Positions 18,317 through 32,333 are shown, numbered from the stretch's first letter. The stretch is 64,000 nt of DNA from Emmonsiellopsis sp. PD_33 (GCA_032988165.1 JANTQF010000048.1:108031-172030); one strand, 5' to 3'. Numbers and translations: made by a program. Notes: generated by a model from the sequence alone, not told the origin.

Positions 18317-20962
18317 GTGTGGGATTACAGTACTATCTCCTCATCTAGGTACAAGTAAACTTTAGCATGGTTTTTTAGTATATATAGTAATACAAGTTCT
18401 AGTTTACAGTGCCATGCATTCACATGTCACCTTTTTATTCATCAAGCCATCTCTTAGCAATTTAAAGTCACATGATTAATTGGAGTTCTACATTGAAGCT
18501 TCTATATAGACCTTTTTATAAGGTCTAAAGCAAATAAAAAATAACCTTAGAGATTAAAAAAAGAGCCTCTAACCTGTTATAAAATAAGATATTATAAGGT
18601 AAAGTATAAAGTCTATAAAATATTAGATTAGAAATTAAAAAATGAAATTTAATTATAATTAAAAATTATTTCCTCTTTCTCTTTAAAGATCTTATAAAAG
18701 ATTCATTAATATTATTATTAGAAGAAAAAAAAGTATTCTTAATGTTAGAGTCCTTTTAATTATTATTAGAGAAAGTAATAGAGATCTTATCTTTTAAGTT
18801 TAAACCTCTAGAAGACATTAAAGATTTAGCATCAGATAGAAATAAACTTGAAGAGTATAACCTCTTTTTTTCCTTTAAAAATTTTATAACTTAATCTAGT
18901 ATATATAAAGATAACTTATTTAATGTAATATTCTCAATATTTTTTCTTTTTTCTTTATTAGTATCTACCTCTATATCTCCTTTATCTTTAGTAGTAGATA
19001 GTAATACAAGTAGAGATTTTAATAGAATTAATAGAGATTCATTAGTAAAGAAGATAGTAATCTGAGAGGCACTTAAAATTATAATAATAGAGACTTTATA
19101 CTATTTAGTGACTTTATTACTAAAAGAAAGAAAGAGTAAGTTAGTAAATATAAAGTAAATAATTAGATAAGAAGATATACTAAATAGAGATTATTAAATT
19201 AATAGAGTTAGAGTTAAAGATAGTAGAGATATTAATATTATTTAAGTAAATAAATTACTTAATAATTATAGTGAGAAATTTTTTTTTCTTATGAGTAAAA
19301 AATCTAATAATATTACTACTAATAGAAATTAAATTCTTAATATATAATAAAGAGATATAACTTTAATATGAAGATTCTAGAAAAATATAATAAATATTAA
19401 AAACTTTAAACTTAGAATGTCTATTATCACTATAGCTTCTATAAATCTTAATAGTAATCTTAAAAATATAATTAGAATAATTAATGAGTATATCACAGTA
19501 AATAATATAAATAATAATAATAGATAAAAATAAACTATTAGAATTACTATGTAGAAGCTTTACATATTCTCATGTTTTTTTATCTATATTTCTTAGCTTA
19601 GATTAGTCAGCCTGACTGATGATACCTACATTATAGAGCTTCTAAAAACTTAGAAGAATCAAGCTTTTTACTATGATATTAATAATATATAATATTCTTA
19701 TTATAATTAGTAGTATATTTTGAGTTTTAATTAGTTATTTAAAGAAATGAATTCAATTCTTTATGAGCTCTTACTAGAAAATTTACCTCTTACCTTTAAT
19801 AATACTAAATAGACTTTATAAGATATTTATAAATCTTATAGTTAAAACTATCTAACTAGCCCACCATCTAACCTCATATGTGACTAATGATGGTCCTTAT
19901 GTTTGCATAGTAAGTCAAAATATTTTTCAAGTAGTTAAGTATATAACCTTCACTATAGAATATTTAGAGGCCCTATTAAAGTTAAATATTTTACTTATAA
20001 GTTAAATCTGAACTTGCAGTATCAATATAGAAATAAAGAGTTAAAATGTAGTAAAACTTCTAGTATATTCAGCAGATTAAGTAATTAATAAAACATCTTT
20101 TTAAAGTGATATTAAATGATTCATATACAGTATAAAATCATTATTAAAAAACTCTAACTACTTAATTTTCATATAGTTACATACATCTCTTATACTTTCA
20201 TCTAAATTCTTTAAATTATTATAATAATCCTCAGTCTTACCCTCAACTAAATAAATAACAATAAACAAGTAGATAACAGCTTTAGAGATAGAAGCTCTAA
20301 TAGATAATTTAGAAGGAATTATAATAAATATAGTAATAAATATCTTATATTCTCTTAATATTTACCTTAAGATCATTTAGAAGCTGAATTCAATTATCTA
20401 TTTAGCTAATTTATAACTTAGACTTTTAATATAGAATATTGAGATATCTATAACTATTTTAAAGTTAGCTTAGAATTTAAAATAAATAAATCTAATCTCT
20501 TACTTTTTTTTTCCTCTTTTTTTTGCATCTCTCCCATTTTCCTTTTCACTTTTATTTATAATATTAAATGTGAGATTCACTATTCAAAACACTAATAATA
20601 ATATTTAATTAATAGAAGTTCTATAATGTCAGAGTTCATTCTCTATTATATTATTAGTAACTAACTAACTCTAAGATTATTTATTCAGATAGAATAATCA
20701 ATTATCTCAGTAAAATACTTATATTTACTGAGCTGACAATTCTGACCTAGTATACTTATTAAGAAAATATCTAGTTAGATTAATTAAATCATCAAGTAAA
20801 ATAGCTAATAATAATATTAATATATTTATTACTAATAGCACTACTACCTTAGCTATACTAATAAATAGTAATAGTTTATCTACTAGGTAGATACACATTA
20901 TTACTTAATTAGTCTATAAGTAGCTTTATAAGACTTTAACCCTATTTTTCAGAGAATTAAAT

Positions 20963-21120
20963 CTGGAATTGGAATTGGGTTTAAGAATTGTGCACTCTAA
21001 TTTACCAGAGCAGAGATTATTCAAGGCAGGCTTAGCAGGTAGAACATCAAAATTAACCCTATTCTCATTCTAAGGTCTAATTTAATTTTACTTACTAATT
21101 TAATTTAATTCTAATTCCAG
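20963..21120. repeat. Small inverted-repeat element (MITE-like)
   Basis: The end CTGGAATTGGAATTGGGTTT and the reverse complement of the other end, CTGGAATTAGAATTAAATTA, match over about 20 bases; all differences are of the G/A type. Total 158 bp, no coding capacity. No clear target duplication is seen. Confidence 0.4.
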
Positions 21121-21144
21121 AATCAGGTTAATAATATTATGGGT

Positions 21145-22170
21145 GAAGCTGAGTTATATCTATCCTCACTGCATAACCTCTTTTCTCACTGTAATGCACT
21201 TTACTTTGTCATTCTGTTTCTTTCTTCAATGATTGATGAAGTTAAAGTTGCATTTATCTTCATGCATAATTAAATCACTTACTACAATGCACTCTGCTTT
21301 ACTATCCTTCCTCTTAATATCATTAAGATAGATATCATGTCTCTTCTCCATCACAACATCATCACTTTCTATAATGTAATCTTTTAAGGTTCTATTAGCA
21401 CCCTTTCTCTTCTTATTGCATGATAAAGCTACTATTAGATCTATTTCTAAGTATAATCTGATTCATTACTATAATGTATCTTATGTTGTCATCCTTTCTC
21501 TTTCCATTACATTATAAAGCTGACTTTAAGTCTATCTCTAAATATAGCTTAATTTATTATTATAATGCATCTTAAGTTTTCTTTCTTCCTCTTTCTATCA
21601 CATTATGAAGCTGATATTATGCTTATCCCACATTATAATCTAGTTACTTGCTATGATGCACTTTACTCTATTATTCTTTCTTATAGTAAAGTTGGCTTTG
21701 TATTTATCTCTCACTATAATATCATCTCTTTTTACAATGTAATCTTCTGTTGCCACTCTTTCTCTTCATAATACTCTAGTAAAGCTAGTATTATACTTAT
21801 CTTCAAGTATAATCTGATTCATCACTATGATACACTTTACCAAGTATCTATTACACACTATAATCTAATGATAACTTACTGTAATATATGTTACTCTTCC
21901 CTTCTCTCTCCTAGTACAGCTGGTATTCTAATCTAGTTAATTACTGTAATGTACTTAGTTGTGTCATTTCTTCTCTTTTTATTACTTTGTGAAGCTACTA
22001 TCTTCACTATTCTCTAGTAGAACTAGATGGATCATTATAATGTATTTTATCATATCACCTCTTTCTCTTTTCAATATATAAAGCTGGGTTTAAGATCTAA
22101 CTAATTTTAAGTACACTTTCTTGCCTCTGACAATAGTCTTACTTTCTCATGAAGCTGCTATTATGCCTAT
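21145..22170. repeat. Degenerate minisatellite, period roughly 80-100 bp, about 11 units
   Basis: Each unit starts with AAAGCTG or a variant, then TATTATGCTTATCTC-like, TATAATCTGATTCATTACTATAATGCA-like and a CTTTCTCTT-rich end. Unit starts are visible near 21,147, 21,239, 21,325, 21,424, 21,507, 21,606, 21,687, 21,781 and onwards to about 22,150. Units are diverged mainly by transitions. No coding frame survives across units. Confidence 0.65.
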
Positions 22171-23004
22171 TCCATACCACTTAAGTCTATATAAGAATAA
22201 GATATTTCAGCTATTTTCTTATAATTCTCTTTCATTCTATTATCTATCTCTTATTAGCTTTTACAGTAGACTACCTACTGTGCTTTCTTTATTTATTTAA
22301 ATCTTCATATTAGATCATCTATTTGTTATGTCTTTCAGTATAATAGTACCTTGCAACCTCACTTTTTTCATCATTTTATAGTATTATTAAATAATTCATT
22401 CTCATCTTCATTCTATTCTCTCTTTATTCATACTATCTATTATCTATTTTCCTTCTAATATTATTATCTTATTTATTACCTCTCCATTCTGTCCTCTCTT
22501 TCTTTCTAATCTTATTTCCTTTTCCAGGGACCATGTCTTCTCTCTTACACCTATTATGTTGACTCACCACTGCATGCATTATGTATAGACTAGCTATACC
22601 TTTATTTTTTCCTCTTTTAATCATTCCTCCTACTATTATCTTTTTTCTCTGACTAGTTCACTTAGTAATCAATCAGATATACACTCTCATTAGCTTATTA
22701 AATCTTTACTTTTAGTATTTAGCTCAGTTATTATTATTATGACTTCTACTTCACTTTTCTTTACAATCTGATCTCAGTGGTAATCAACATTGTCAGGCTA
22801 CTATTATTCTTTTACTTGCTAGGTAGGGTTCACTACTATCATCTACCTTCTTTATCTGATACATAGCTTTTTAAAGATAGAAGACTCCTCTTTCATTACT
22901 TTCTAATATACTCTACCACTTCACCCTATAATCTCCTCTCTCAATGATAACACCCTTTCATCTTTATTTCTCTTTAATAATACCTGGGGAATTAATTCTA
23001 TTTA

Positions 23005-23258
23005 TGTGAAGGGCTACACCCTTATACCCTATATCTATAGCTTGCCTGAACTTTGCCCAATCTCTGACTGTCCAATCAGATGCCTCTGACCAGGCCTTTA
23101 TATGAACATTTATTCACTCTAACCTCATATAATTCCCTTCTATTTATATCACATAATCTTGCAATTTCTTTTTCTTTTTCCTTTCTTTCTCTAGTAATTA
23201 CAATCTTGATTCTAGTGTATAGCTTATATGATCTACTTATTAGAGTGTGCCCATTACA
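23005..23258 (+). repeat. 5' LTR of gypsy element I
   Basis: 254 bp, TG...CA ends; pairs with 28320-28573. Differences between the two are transitions of the C/T and G/A type. Confidence 0.9.
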
Positions 23259-26200
23259 TTTTGTAATTACTCACTTGATCTCTTCTTAGAGATTCTCATT
23301 ATATTTGCCCTCCAAACATGATTTGCATGTATAATAGATTCTTCCAAATGCAACCTGTATGTACAGCAAACTCTTCTGAAATCTGAAATACAACTCATCT
23401 AGCTCAGCTCCACTAGATGATGTGTTAGTAAAAGGCCTTAAAGCCCTCACAGTCTGTATCAATATCTTATGAGATTTTCCTCTGAACTTTCTGAATCCTC
23501 CAAACTTCCTAAATCCTCCAAACTCTTTAAATCTAAATAATCTTTTAAATCCATTATAAACATGAACCTTCTGCATGAAAATAGCACCTCTTCTTAGAGC
23601 CTTAATGCTAAATTCTAAAACTTCATCTAATAGCTTATGAACAAGATTGACCTCATTACCAAATAAAATCATATGCTCATACTAACTTTAGCTCCTGTCC
23701 TGACTCCTGCTCACCCAACTGCTTCTTTTGAGGACTTCCCAAGACACCCAAAAGAAAGGCTTGCCACCCTTAAGAAATTCACAGGCAAACAAGTCTCTAA
23801 ATACTCTGCCTGGTGCCTCAGTGCAGAGGCCAAAATCACTTTGAATGACCTTATAATTAGATCTCCCACTAACCAGGCCTGATATATTTATACCCAACTC
23901 TCTAGTACTGCTATCACCCAATTCCACCCTTAGATGAAGGCTAATATCAAACTTATTCCTATAACCTCTAATATCATTTTCAACTAGCTTAACATCCTTT
24001 TCTCCAACTCTTCAGTAGCCTAGAAGGCCCTGACCTAGCTACACAGTATTTATCAGAAAATCAATTTACTCTCCATCTTTCTTCTGAGATTTAATCAGAA
24101 GATTCTGGAAGCTAGCAGCCAGCTATGAAATGACACTGTCAAGAAGGCCCTACTCAAGAAGGCCATCAAGTTTGAACTTTTATAGTAGATTATCACCTTC
24201 ATTGAACCCCCTACATACCTCAAATATTATATGAAGCTCCACAGTATAGAGAACAATCTATCTGAGATTAAGGCCATTTAGGGCTAAATTCATAGTAGTG
24301 CCCCTACTACCTCTAGAAAGGCCTTCCTCAAGACCTCTCTACTAAAGAACCCAAATACTATGAACTGGACATCTACAGGGCCTACTCACATAAATATATT
24401 CTACATCCCAAATATGACTACTGCTGCTGTTATTAACTGCCACACCTAAGATATCTATATTAACTGTGATAAATCTAGGCACAGAGCTGCTAACTGCTGT
24501 AGAACCCATATTCCCCCAAAACTGCTCATATAGTCTGTAAACATACAAATCAAGCTCAAAGAGGAGGAAGACTTTAAAGATGCCAAGTCAGACTTAGGAA
24601 AAGACTAGCTTTCATGTGAAATTGTGAGTGGAAGCTCTCAGAGTTAGATAGAAAGACCTTTAAGAAGAAAATAACTATTCTGATAATTCTTGTACCTACC
24701 ATAATTAATCATTCTTTTAATATGAATGTTATGGTAGACAGTGATTATTATTACTATTTAATGATTTACTCTCACATGATTAATCATTATAACCTCCTGC
24801 ATATTCTGATCAACTCCTGAAAGATTGAAGGTATCAATGGTGACACAGGCAGCTTTATATGAAATATGGTGAAGCTCAATATTAATATTAATGAATTTCT
24901 CTGAGAAAATACCTATACATATAAGATTAAGAATCTTCTGTATGACTTCATGCTAGGCCTATTATGACTATCTGAACATCAAGCCCTCATCAATGCTCAC
25001 AACTAATGTGTCATATTTCCTGAAGGCATCCACATCTCTAAAAAAGACATTCATAAGACTACTGATCTTCACCAAATCTCCACTAATACCTATAACCTTC
25101 TTTAAAGCTATAATTAGAAATTTAAGTTCTAATCTTCTATTAAAATCTTCACCACTAGCATGGCTAACATAGAGAAGACTCTCTTATAACTCTCTAAGAA
25201 GTTAAAGATCAATCCTATAATAGTCCTCCCTCCATAATATCATAAATTCCTTAATGTTTTTAACTATAAGGCCACTAAGAAGCTCCTATCATTCCACAGT
25301 GTGCATGACTATCATATTAAACTTGAGAAGATAGATAGTAAAGACCCTCAGCTACTCTGAGGATCACTATACAACATGTTATGTGACAAACTACTTATAC
25401 TCCATAAGACCCTTAATGACCTTCTAGATAAGAGTTTCATCTGAGTTAGCAATTTACCTGCAGGTGCACTCATACTCTTCACAAAAAAGCTAGGTGAAGA
25501 CCTTCAGTTTTATATTAACTATTAGAGCCTTAACTGTCTCACCCAAAAAGACCATTACTCACTACTATTAATCAATGAGACTCTCAAATAGATCAGCTGA
25601 GCCAAGTAGTTTATAAAGCTGAATATCATTTCTGTGTTCTATAAGATTCAAATCACAGAAGGAGATAAATGGCTAACTACCTTTCACATGAGATATAATC
25701 TATTTGAATGGACAGTCACCCTTTTTAGCCTCATAAACACCCTAAGTACCTTCCAGAAATACATCAACTGAGCCTTACAAGACTATTTAGATGAATTCAC
25801 TTCTATCTACCTCAATGACATCCTCATCTTCACTAATAAATCCTACAAATAGTACTAAGAGTACATCTAAAAAGTCCTTATCTACCTCTACAAATATAGT
25901 CTCCTGATTGACATCAACAAATCTACCTTCAAAGTTCAAGAGACAATCTACCTTGACTTCATCATAGAGGCAGAGAAGGGAGTTCATATGGACCCTAAGA
26001 AGATTATTACTATCCTCAAATAGAAGGCCTCTATAACCATAAAAGGCATGTGAGGCTTCCTAAGATTCACAAATTTCTATTAATACTTCATTCAAAATTT
26101 TTCTGACATCATCTAACTACTAATCAACCTCACATGCAAAGACCAGCAGTTTTAATAGTCTAAGGAAGTAGATAAGGTATTTATGCACCTTAAGTAGATG

Positions 26201-28319
26201 TTCATCTCTACCTCAATACTCATTACATTTAACCCTGACCATCTGATGATGGTTAAAACAGACTCTTCTAGTTACATTACAGGTAATACTTTCATATAAT
26301 AAGATAATAAAGGCATCCTATGATCCTGCACATTTATGTTCAAAAAGCTTAGTCCTGCTAAAGCTAACTATAAGATCTATAACAAGGAACTCCTTGCTAT
26401 CATCTGATGTCTAGAGGAATGAGACTTCAAACTCCACAGTATAAAAGACTTTAAAATCATCATAGATTATAAGAACCTCTAATATTTCATAATAACCTAT
26501 AAACTTTCTGAATGCTAGATGTACTGGGCTAAATTTCTTAGCCACTTCCATTTTACAATTCATTACTGTCCTAGCACAGAGAACTTCATGGCTGACACTC
26601 TCTTCTAACATAAATAGAATATGCCTTCTAAAGACTCTAATACCTACTGAGCAAACTGCAAATAGAGACTACTAGATCCATAGATCCTCAAAGAATTCAA
26701 AGTAATATTATATAGAGTAATATGTGTCTCATCTATCATCCTACTAATTGCAACTACCTCATTCTCACTTCAGAGACTCTGGGACACTGCTGCTACCTCC
26801 AATGAATGTCTTCAGATGATAACCTAGATTATCTGAGATAAAGCTCATTATTTTCCACTTGAACTCCAAGTCTGTGTTGACATCACTGAATGCTCTATAG
26901 ACTCTAACTCCTAACTATACTTTCAGAAGAGGTAGTGGGTTTCTGATTCAGAATCATTATACATCTAAATCATGCAAGAAACTCATAATTCTCTAATGAC
27001 CAGCCATCTAAACTATAAAGCACTCTACTAAATTTTATCCTAAGATTTCTACTAACCTAATATATCTCAGAGCATCTGACAGTTCATCTGAAACTATAAC
27101 ATCTACCAATCTATCATCACCTGGCAGGACTGCTATTAAGGTCTACTCAAATCTCTTCTAATCTTTAAATATATTTAGCACAATGTTGCCATTGATTTCA
27201 CAGTAGACCTCCTCATGAGTAACAGCTGTAAGAATATCTTTATCATTGTTGACTGTCTCAGTAAAGATGTTATCCTCAAACTCTGTGTGAAGATGAACAC
27301 ACCTACAGTGACTAAAGTCTTTCTTTAAAGTTTATTTTATTGCTAGTATGGTCTGCCCCATACAATTATCTCAGACTGTAGAACCCAGTTCATTAGAGTT
27401 ATCTAAATCTAAATCTATTAGCTCCTTAAGATCTCTTAATATCTTTTAACTGCTTACCACTCTGAAACTAACAGCAGCACTAAATATATAATTCAAATAA
27501 TTAAGAATTACCTCTGAAAGTTCTATTTATACACTCAGAATGACTGAAATGAACTTCTCCCACATATCAAACTTGCAATCAATAATTATAACACTGTCAG
27601 TACTGATGTTAGCTCATTTTTCCTCTTACATGATTATAATCTTAAAGTCTTTAATCTCACTAAATCATCTGAACCTTCTGCTTCACCTCACAGTCTGATT
27701 CAAATTATAGATACCATCATCTTGAAACTCCAGCAAGCCCACAAGTGGGCTGAATCCTTCATGGCCAGTGCTCAGCAGCATTAATAGAACTACATAAATG
27801 CTCACTGAAATCCCACTAAACACTATAAGGTAGATAATAAGGTCTGGTTAGACCTCTAAAACATCACAATTAATTACCCATCTCACACACTTAACTATTG
27901 ATATACTAAGTACACTGTCATTGAAGTCCTGGAAAGTCATAACTACTACCTTAACATACTACCCAGGATTCACAATGTGTTTCACATAAACTTACTCTAT
28001 AAGGCCTTCACTAACCCATTCTCCTTATAAGAGATTATCAACTGGCATCCACCTGGCATCATCAGGGAAGACAATAAGGTAGAATATGAGATTAAAGTCA
28101 TCCTCAACTGCTGCTGCTATAGATGAGGATTCCAGTACCTAATGAAGTGGCTCAGATATGAGACCTCTTTATAGGAATCAATCTCTACTCTACAGGACAC
28201 TACTGTACTTACCTATTACAAAGAACTGCACCTGCTCAATGAGACTTCATCCACACTGTACTGTGCCCAATTCTCTGAACTCTCCTGCCTGCCCTCTAGA
28301 ACCAAATAGGGGGGGATAA

Positions 28320-28573
28320 TGTGAAGGGCTATGCCCTTATACCCTATATTCATAGCTCACCTGAACTTTACCCAATCTCTAATTGCTCAATTAGATACCT
28401 CCAACCAGATCTTTATATGAACATTTATTTACTTCAACCTTGCATAATTCCCTTCTATTTATATCACATAATCTCATAATTTCTTTTCCTTTTTCCTTTC
28501 TTTCTCTAGTAATTACAATTTTGATTCTAGTGTATAGCTCACACAATCTACTTATCAGAGCATGCCTGTTACA
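28320..28573 (+). repeat. 3' LTR of gypsy element I
   Basis: 254 bp; preceded by a G7-containing polypurine tract and followed by the ATTTA target duplication. Confidence 0.9.
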
Positions 28574-28578
28574 ATTTA

Positions 28579-31044
28579 CATGCATTAACTTCCTATTAGT
28601 TGATGTGTTGGTAAGAGAGCCTCACAGCTCACCTTTAATAGTGCATATTCCTTTATGTTAAGCTACCTGATTTTATCACCATTAATATTCAATTCTCATT
28701 AAATTAGAAACTAATAGCTTATTTTACTATTATAATTTTAGGATTCTCAATGTCTCTTGTTATCAGCAACCATCAAATCCTGGCACCAGCTTAATTTATA
28801 TATAATCTTTATAATTTATTATAGTGCATGCTTTCTGAATGCCTTCTACTTATTTTGCAACATCTCCCTGTCTTTAAACTCTACAAACTATAACTAGTTA
28901 GTTATAAATGGAATGAATACATTAAATCATACATCCCTCTTTTTGACTTGCATTATTACTTGCCAGACTTTTAAATCTAACTTCCCCTTTGTAATACTGA
29001 TCTTCAAGCTAAATAATTTCACAATTTTAATATATTATTTCTCCCAACTCTCTGTATGTACTTACTAAAAATATAAAATACTCAGCTAATATATTATATA
29101 AATGCATTATTAGTAGATCAACTGAAATTACTTTTATTAGCTTACTTAGCTTCTTTGCTACTACAGACTAATATATTGTCAGGACTGATAATGATGTTCA
29201 TCCTCCTCCTATTAATTATAATCCTTTAAATATATACTAGTAAATTCTCACTAGTAAGATAATTAATAATTTAATATTTCTTTAAGTTCCTCATCCTTCT
29301 AATTCATCTTACTATCTTCTTGTCAACTCTTCTGGTATAATGTGTGTTTTTGATAGGTTCAGATCCACCCTTAAGTATACTCTATTTAATATTTTCTTTT
29401 ATCTAGCTATACTTATATATTATTACTAATTTGAATTCTAGTAACCTTATTATCATTCAATCTCTCTCTGAAGTAAAGCAGTTATCATGGGTGACATCAA
29501 AAGTCCCCTATTTAATAGGACAGAATAAGCTATACCTGTTATTTATAGATTCCTTTGAGCTCAGTACTTATAATATTAATTCTGGCCAGTACATCTACAT
29601 CACATCTATAACCTCAGAATAGGCCAGTTATTTTAGTGGTCAGTGCTACTGTAATACTATTAAAATCATCCTTTCTAATAGATTTAAACATCTGATATAT
29701 TTTAATACCCCTAAAGCTACCTCTATTACATGCAATCCCCCTACACCCTTACATATTAAAGTTGTTGACACTTTGAGTGAAGAGATCTTACAGAAATTTA
29801 CACAGCTATGATTTGTTTTCTTATATGTTCAATTCACACCAAATGAATCATTTCTATATATTAGTCAACTAAATATCAAGCCTTTGATAGTAATTGAAAC
29901 ATTCCTCCCTCAGAGTAATAATATCTTTATGAAACTATAAACTCACATTATTTATATATATTATCTTAATGCATATCATTACTTTATCCTCTCATATCTT
30001 AACCTTACTATTACCTATAGACTCAGCCTTCTATTCTTTATAGCTTTCTAGGAGTGTTCCAGCTATTCCCAACACTAACATGCTAGAAATAGTGTGGGAA
30101 CTACTATTAATCAACTCTTTTATTTTAAATCTCTATAGAATCTAATCAGTATAATATCCCCTACAACACCTCTGATAACTATGAAGCTTTATAATTAATA
30201 GGTGCTTTATATGGTACTTCAACCCTCTCATCTCTCTTAAAAAGCAGTATGTATTTTCTATTTCTAGAGGTATATTCCCTACTTTCATGTTAGTATCTCT
30301 TTCTTATTTAGCTATATTTCTCTTTTTATATCCTCATCTAACTTACTCTTATATAATTATTGATTTATAACTCTCAGACAGTCTACTTTTCTTATGCTCT
30401 GATGAATTATTACTCTATTCCTACACTAATATACTAGCTCTTTCAGCTATTATCATGTTATTTTATTCATTTTTGTATTTGTTTCTGCATGCTTTTATCT
30501 GCTAGGTAAGTTTGTATTTAATATTTTATTAACCTACATTCCCATTTACTTATACACTTTTCTTAGATTTTTTTATATTATTTTATCTTTATGTTTCATT
30601 ATTACATCATCATTCACAGGGAAAACATCCCTTTCTAGTCTTATTCCACTATTTTAATTCATGGCCACTATAATCTCAGCCCCCAGAGCTAGTATTATTA
30701 GATAGTTATTTACTTTTTTCTTCTTCTAGTTCCTTTCACATCTTCTTTCTCTTATATTAAATCTCACTAATTAACATACATTCTGCAGTTAGTATCTTCA
30801 GCTTGTCTTCTCCCCTTAATCCTAATCCCCTTCAATTTATTACTTTAACATAATAGTTATTATATTAACTACTTTAAGTTCTAGTTATTATTTCATTTTA
30901 TCTCCCTCTTCTTCTTTATATCTGACTGCCACCATGTCTGTTTACAGCACACTCCTGTTAGATCTACCTTCCTAACTCCTCTAGCTAATCATACAATATA
31001 ATTTACACATTGAATTTATAGCTTTATATTATTATTTTCCACAC
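28579..31044. pseudogene. AT-rich stretch with a decayed protein-coding relic (about 29,431-30,000)
   Basis: Mostly unrecognised AT-rich DNA. One frame from 29,431 to about 29,940 reads as a former protein (WVTSKVPYLIGQNKLYL, then HLIYFNTPKATSITCNPPTP and PLIVIETFLPQSNNIFMKL) broken by TAG/TGA codons. It resembles the decayed stretch at 33,330-33,790 block by block, so the two are probably paralogues. I cannot name the family. Confidence 0.4.
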
Positions 31045-32131
31045 ATGACATCCTTTTCAGCAGCAGGCCACTATACTACCTGGGTAGCTTCAAATAGAGT
31101 TTACTAGAGGATTCTTAACAGAAATTCTTATAATTAGCTATATAAGCTTAATATCTCAATCTACTACCTCTCTGCCTATACTATTAAGGTTAACTCTACT
31201 AGTATACTATGCATCATTTCTACTAACTCTGAGCCTCAGTATGTTTTATTTACTACATTACAGTTCTTTTTGCTATTTCTATTACTAGCTAACTATTGGA
31301 ACTGCCCTAGTATTTATATTCAATCTCTGAATGGAATAGAATTGTAGTCTCTATTTACTAGGAATTACTCATACTTTATTAGTAATAAAAAACTCTATAT
31401 CTGCTGCAATTAACCCTCCATGATGTCAGCCTATAATCTCATATCTGATACTTAAATATATAGATAAATAGCTACTAATAATGAGGTTTCTGCCTTCTAT
31501 CTTCCTAATACCTACATTCTAATTGAGATTATCCTCTCTAATCATTCAGAGTACCTGGTTTATTCACATACTTATAGCTTATTAGACTTAGATAATGCTT
31601 ATTTTCATTATAGATGCCTTAAGATCATTAATACATCTAATGGTAAGATTATTAATGAAATCTCTCATGTCTGATCTGAGAATGAGTACTTAAAACCCAC
31701 TTCTAAGAGTAGATTTGCAGCTATTTCTTGCCCTTATTAATATAAAGATGTGGTGTTGATTGAGATATTCTCACCCCATTTTAGTGGCTATTTTATTAGC
31801 TATCAAAGAGATGCTATTATTTCACCCTATTTTATATAGCTAATAAGTCTCTTTATTCTCTTAATCTCTCTATTTCTGAATCTCTCCACTGATCTTTCTG
31901 ATATCATTCTAATTGATCTAACCAGTTATGATCTACAACACACAGAATACTTTGAAGCCCTATCAACTATAACTATTAACTACTATTATTTCTTAGCTTC
32001 TCTACAATCTATTAGAGATTTATCATTCCCAATCTGCTGTCTTCTTAACATCTAAATTTCTAATGATGAAACTATCAGAATCATAGCTAATACCCTAATC
32101 TTATGTAGCTCTTATACTGTGTTATTCTAAT
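31045..32131 (+). pseudogene. RIP-degraded gene relic, about 360 codons, family unknown
   Basis: One reading frame starting at ATG 31045 keeps protein-like character for about 1.09 kb without indels, interrupted only by TAG/TAA/TGA codons of the kind RIP makes. Late blocks such as LSDIILIDLTSYDLQHTEYF and LASLQSIRDLSFPICCLL are well preserved. No family recognised; a transposon origin is not evident. Confidence 0.4.
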
Positions 32132-32333
32132 TTTAAATGCACTTTCTCCTCTGCTTCCCAACACTCTAATACACTAATTATTTAGTGTTTATCTTTAAAA
32201 CATTCTTTATTCTCATAAATTTATCCATTATTACCCTGTTGATCCCCCTTTTGCCCATAATAAGGCTAGACATATTATAATATTATATATTAAGAAGATC
32301 TTAATTCATGTATAGTCTCTTTTCATGCTTGCT

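Larger units (their letters stand above)
18317..23004. other. AT-rich, CpG-free heterochromatin with no intact genes
   Basis: From about 18,243 I see no CG dinucleotides, and TA-rich sequence full of stops in all frames begins. No domain could be recognised on either strand. The stretch includes a 158-bp inverted-repeat element (20963-21120), a ~90-bp period minisatellite (about 21,145-22,170) and pyrimidine-rich AT sequence up to the gypsy element. The base composition fits RIP-type mutation of old repeats. Confidence 0.6.
23000..28578 (+). mobile_element. Complete but inactivated Ty3/gypsy LTR retrotransposon I
   Basis: LTRs 23005-23258 and 28320-28573, both 254 bp, start TGTGAAGGGC and end TTACA, and are flanked by the 5-bp duplication ATTTA (23000-23004 and 28574-28578). 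A purine tract AGGGGGGGATAA precedes the 3' LTR. Inside, in order on the + strand: gag (a 70-codon open stretch at 23,673), reverse transcriptase with YLND at 25808-25819 (YLDD with D to N), RNase H, integrase with SDCRTQF at 27371-27391 (in place of SDRG-type), and a C-terminal chromodomain-like YEIKVILN...GFQYLMKW at about 28,090-28,155. RT-RNaseH-IN order places it in Ty3/gypsy; the tail suggests a chromovirus. Dozens of stops, mostly CAR to TAR or TGG to TGA/TAG, make it dead. Confidence 0.9.

Noticed and set aside
21145..22170. Possible CRISPR array
   Set aside because: Units are ~90 bp, contiguous and gradually diverged, with no constant repeat and variable spacers; the organism is a eukaryote.
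23286..23672. 128-codon minus-strand frame with GGFRKF repeats
   Set aside because: Lies antisense to the leader/gag start of gypsy element I; the apparent repeats come from a short CCTCCAAACTTCCT-type duplication in the element.
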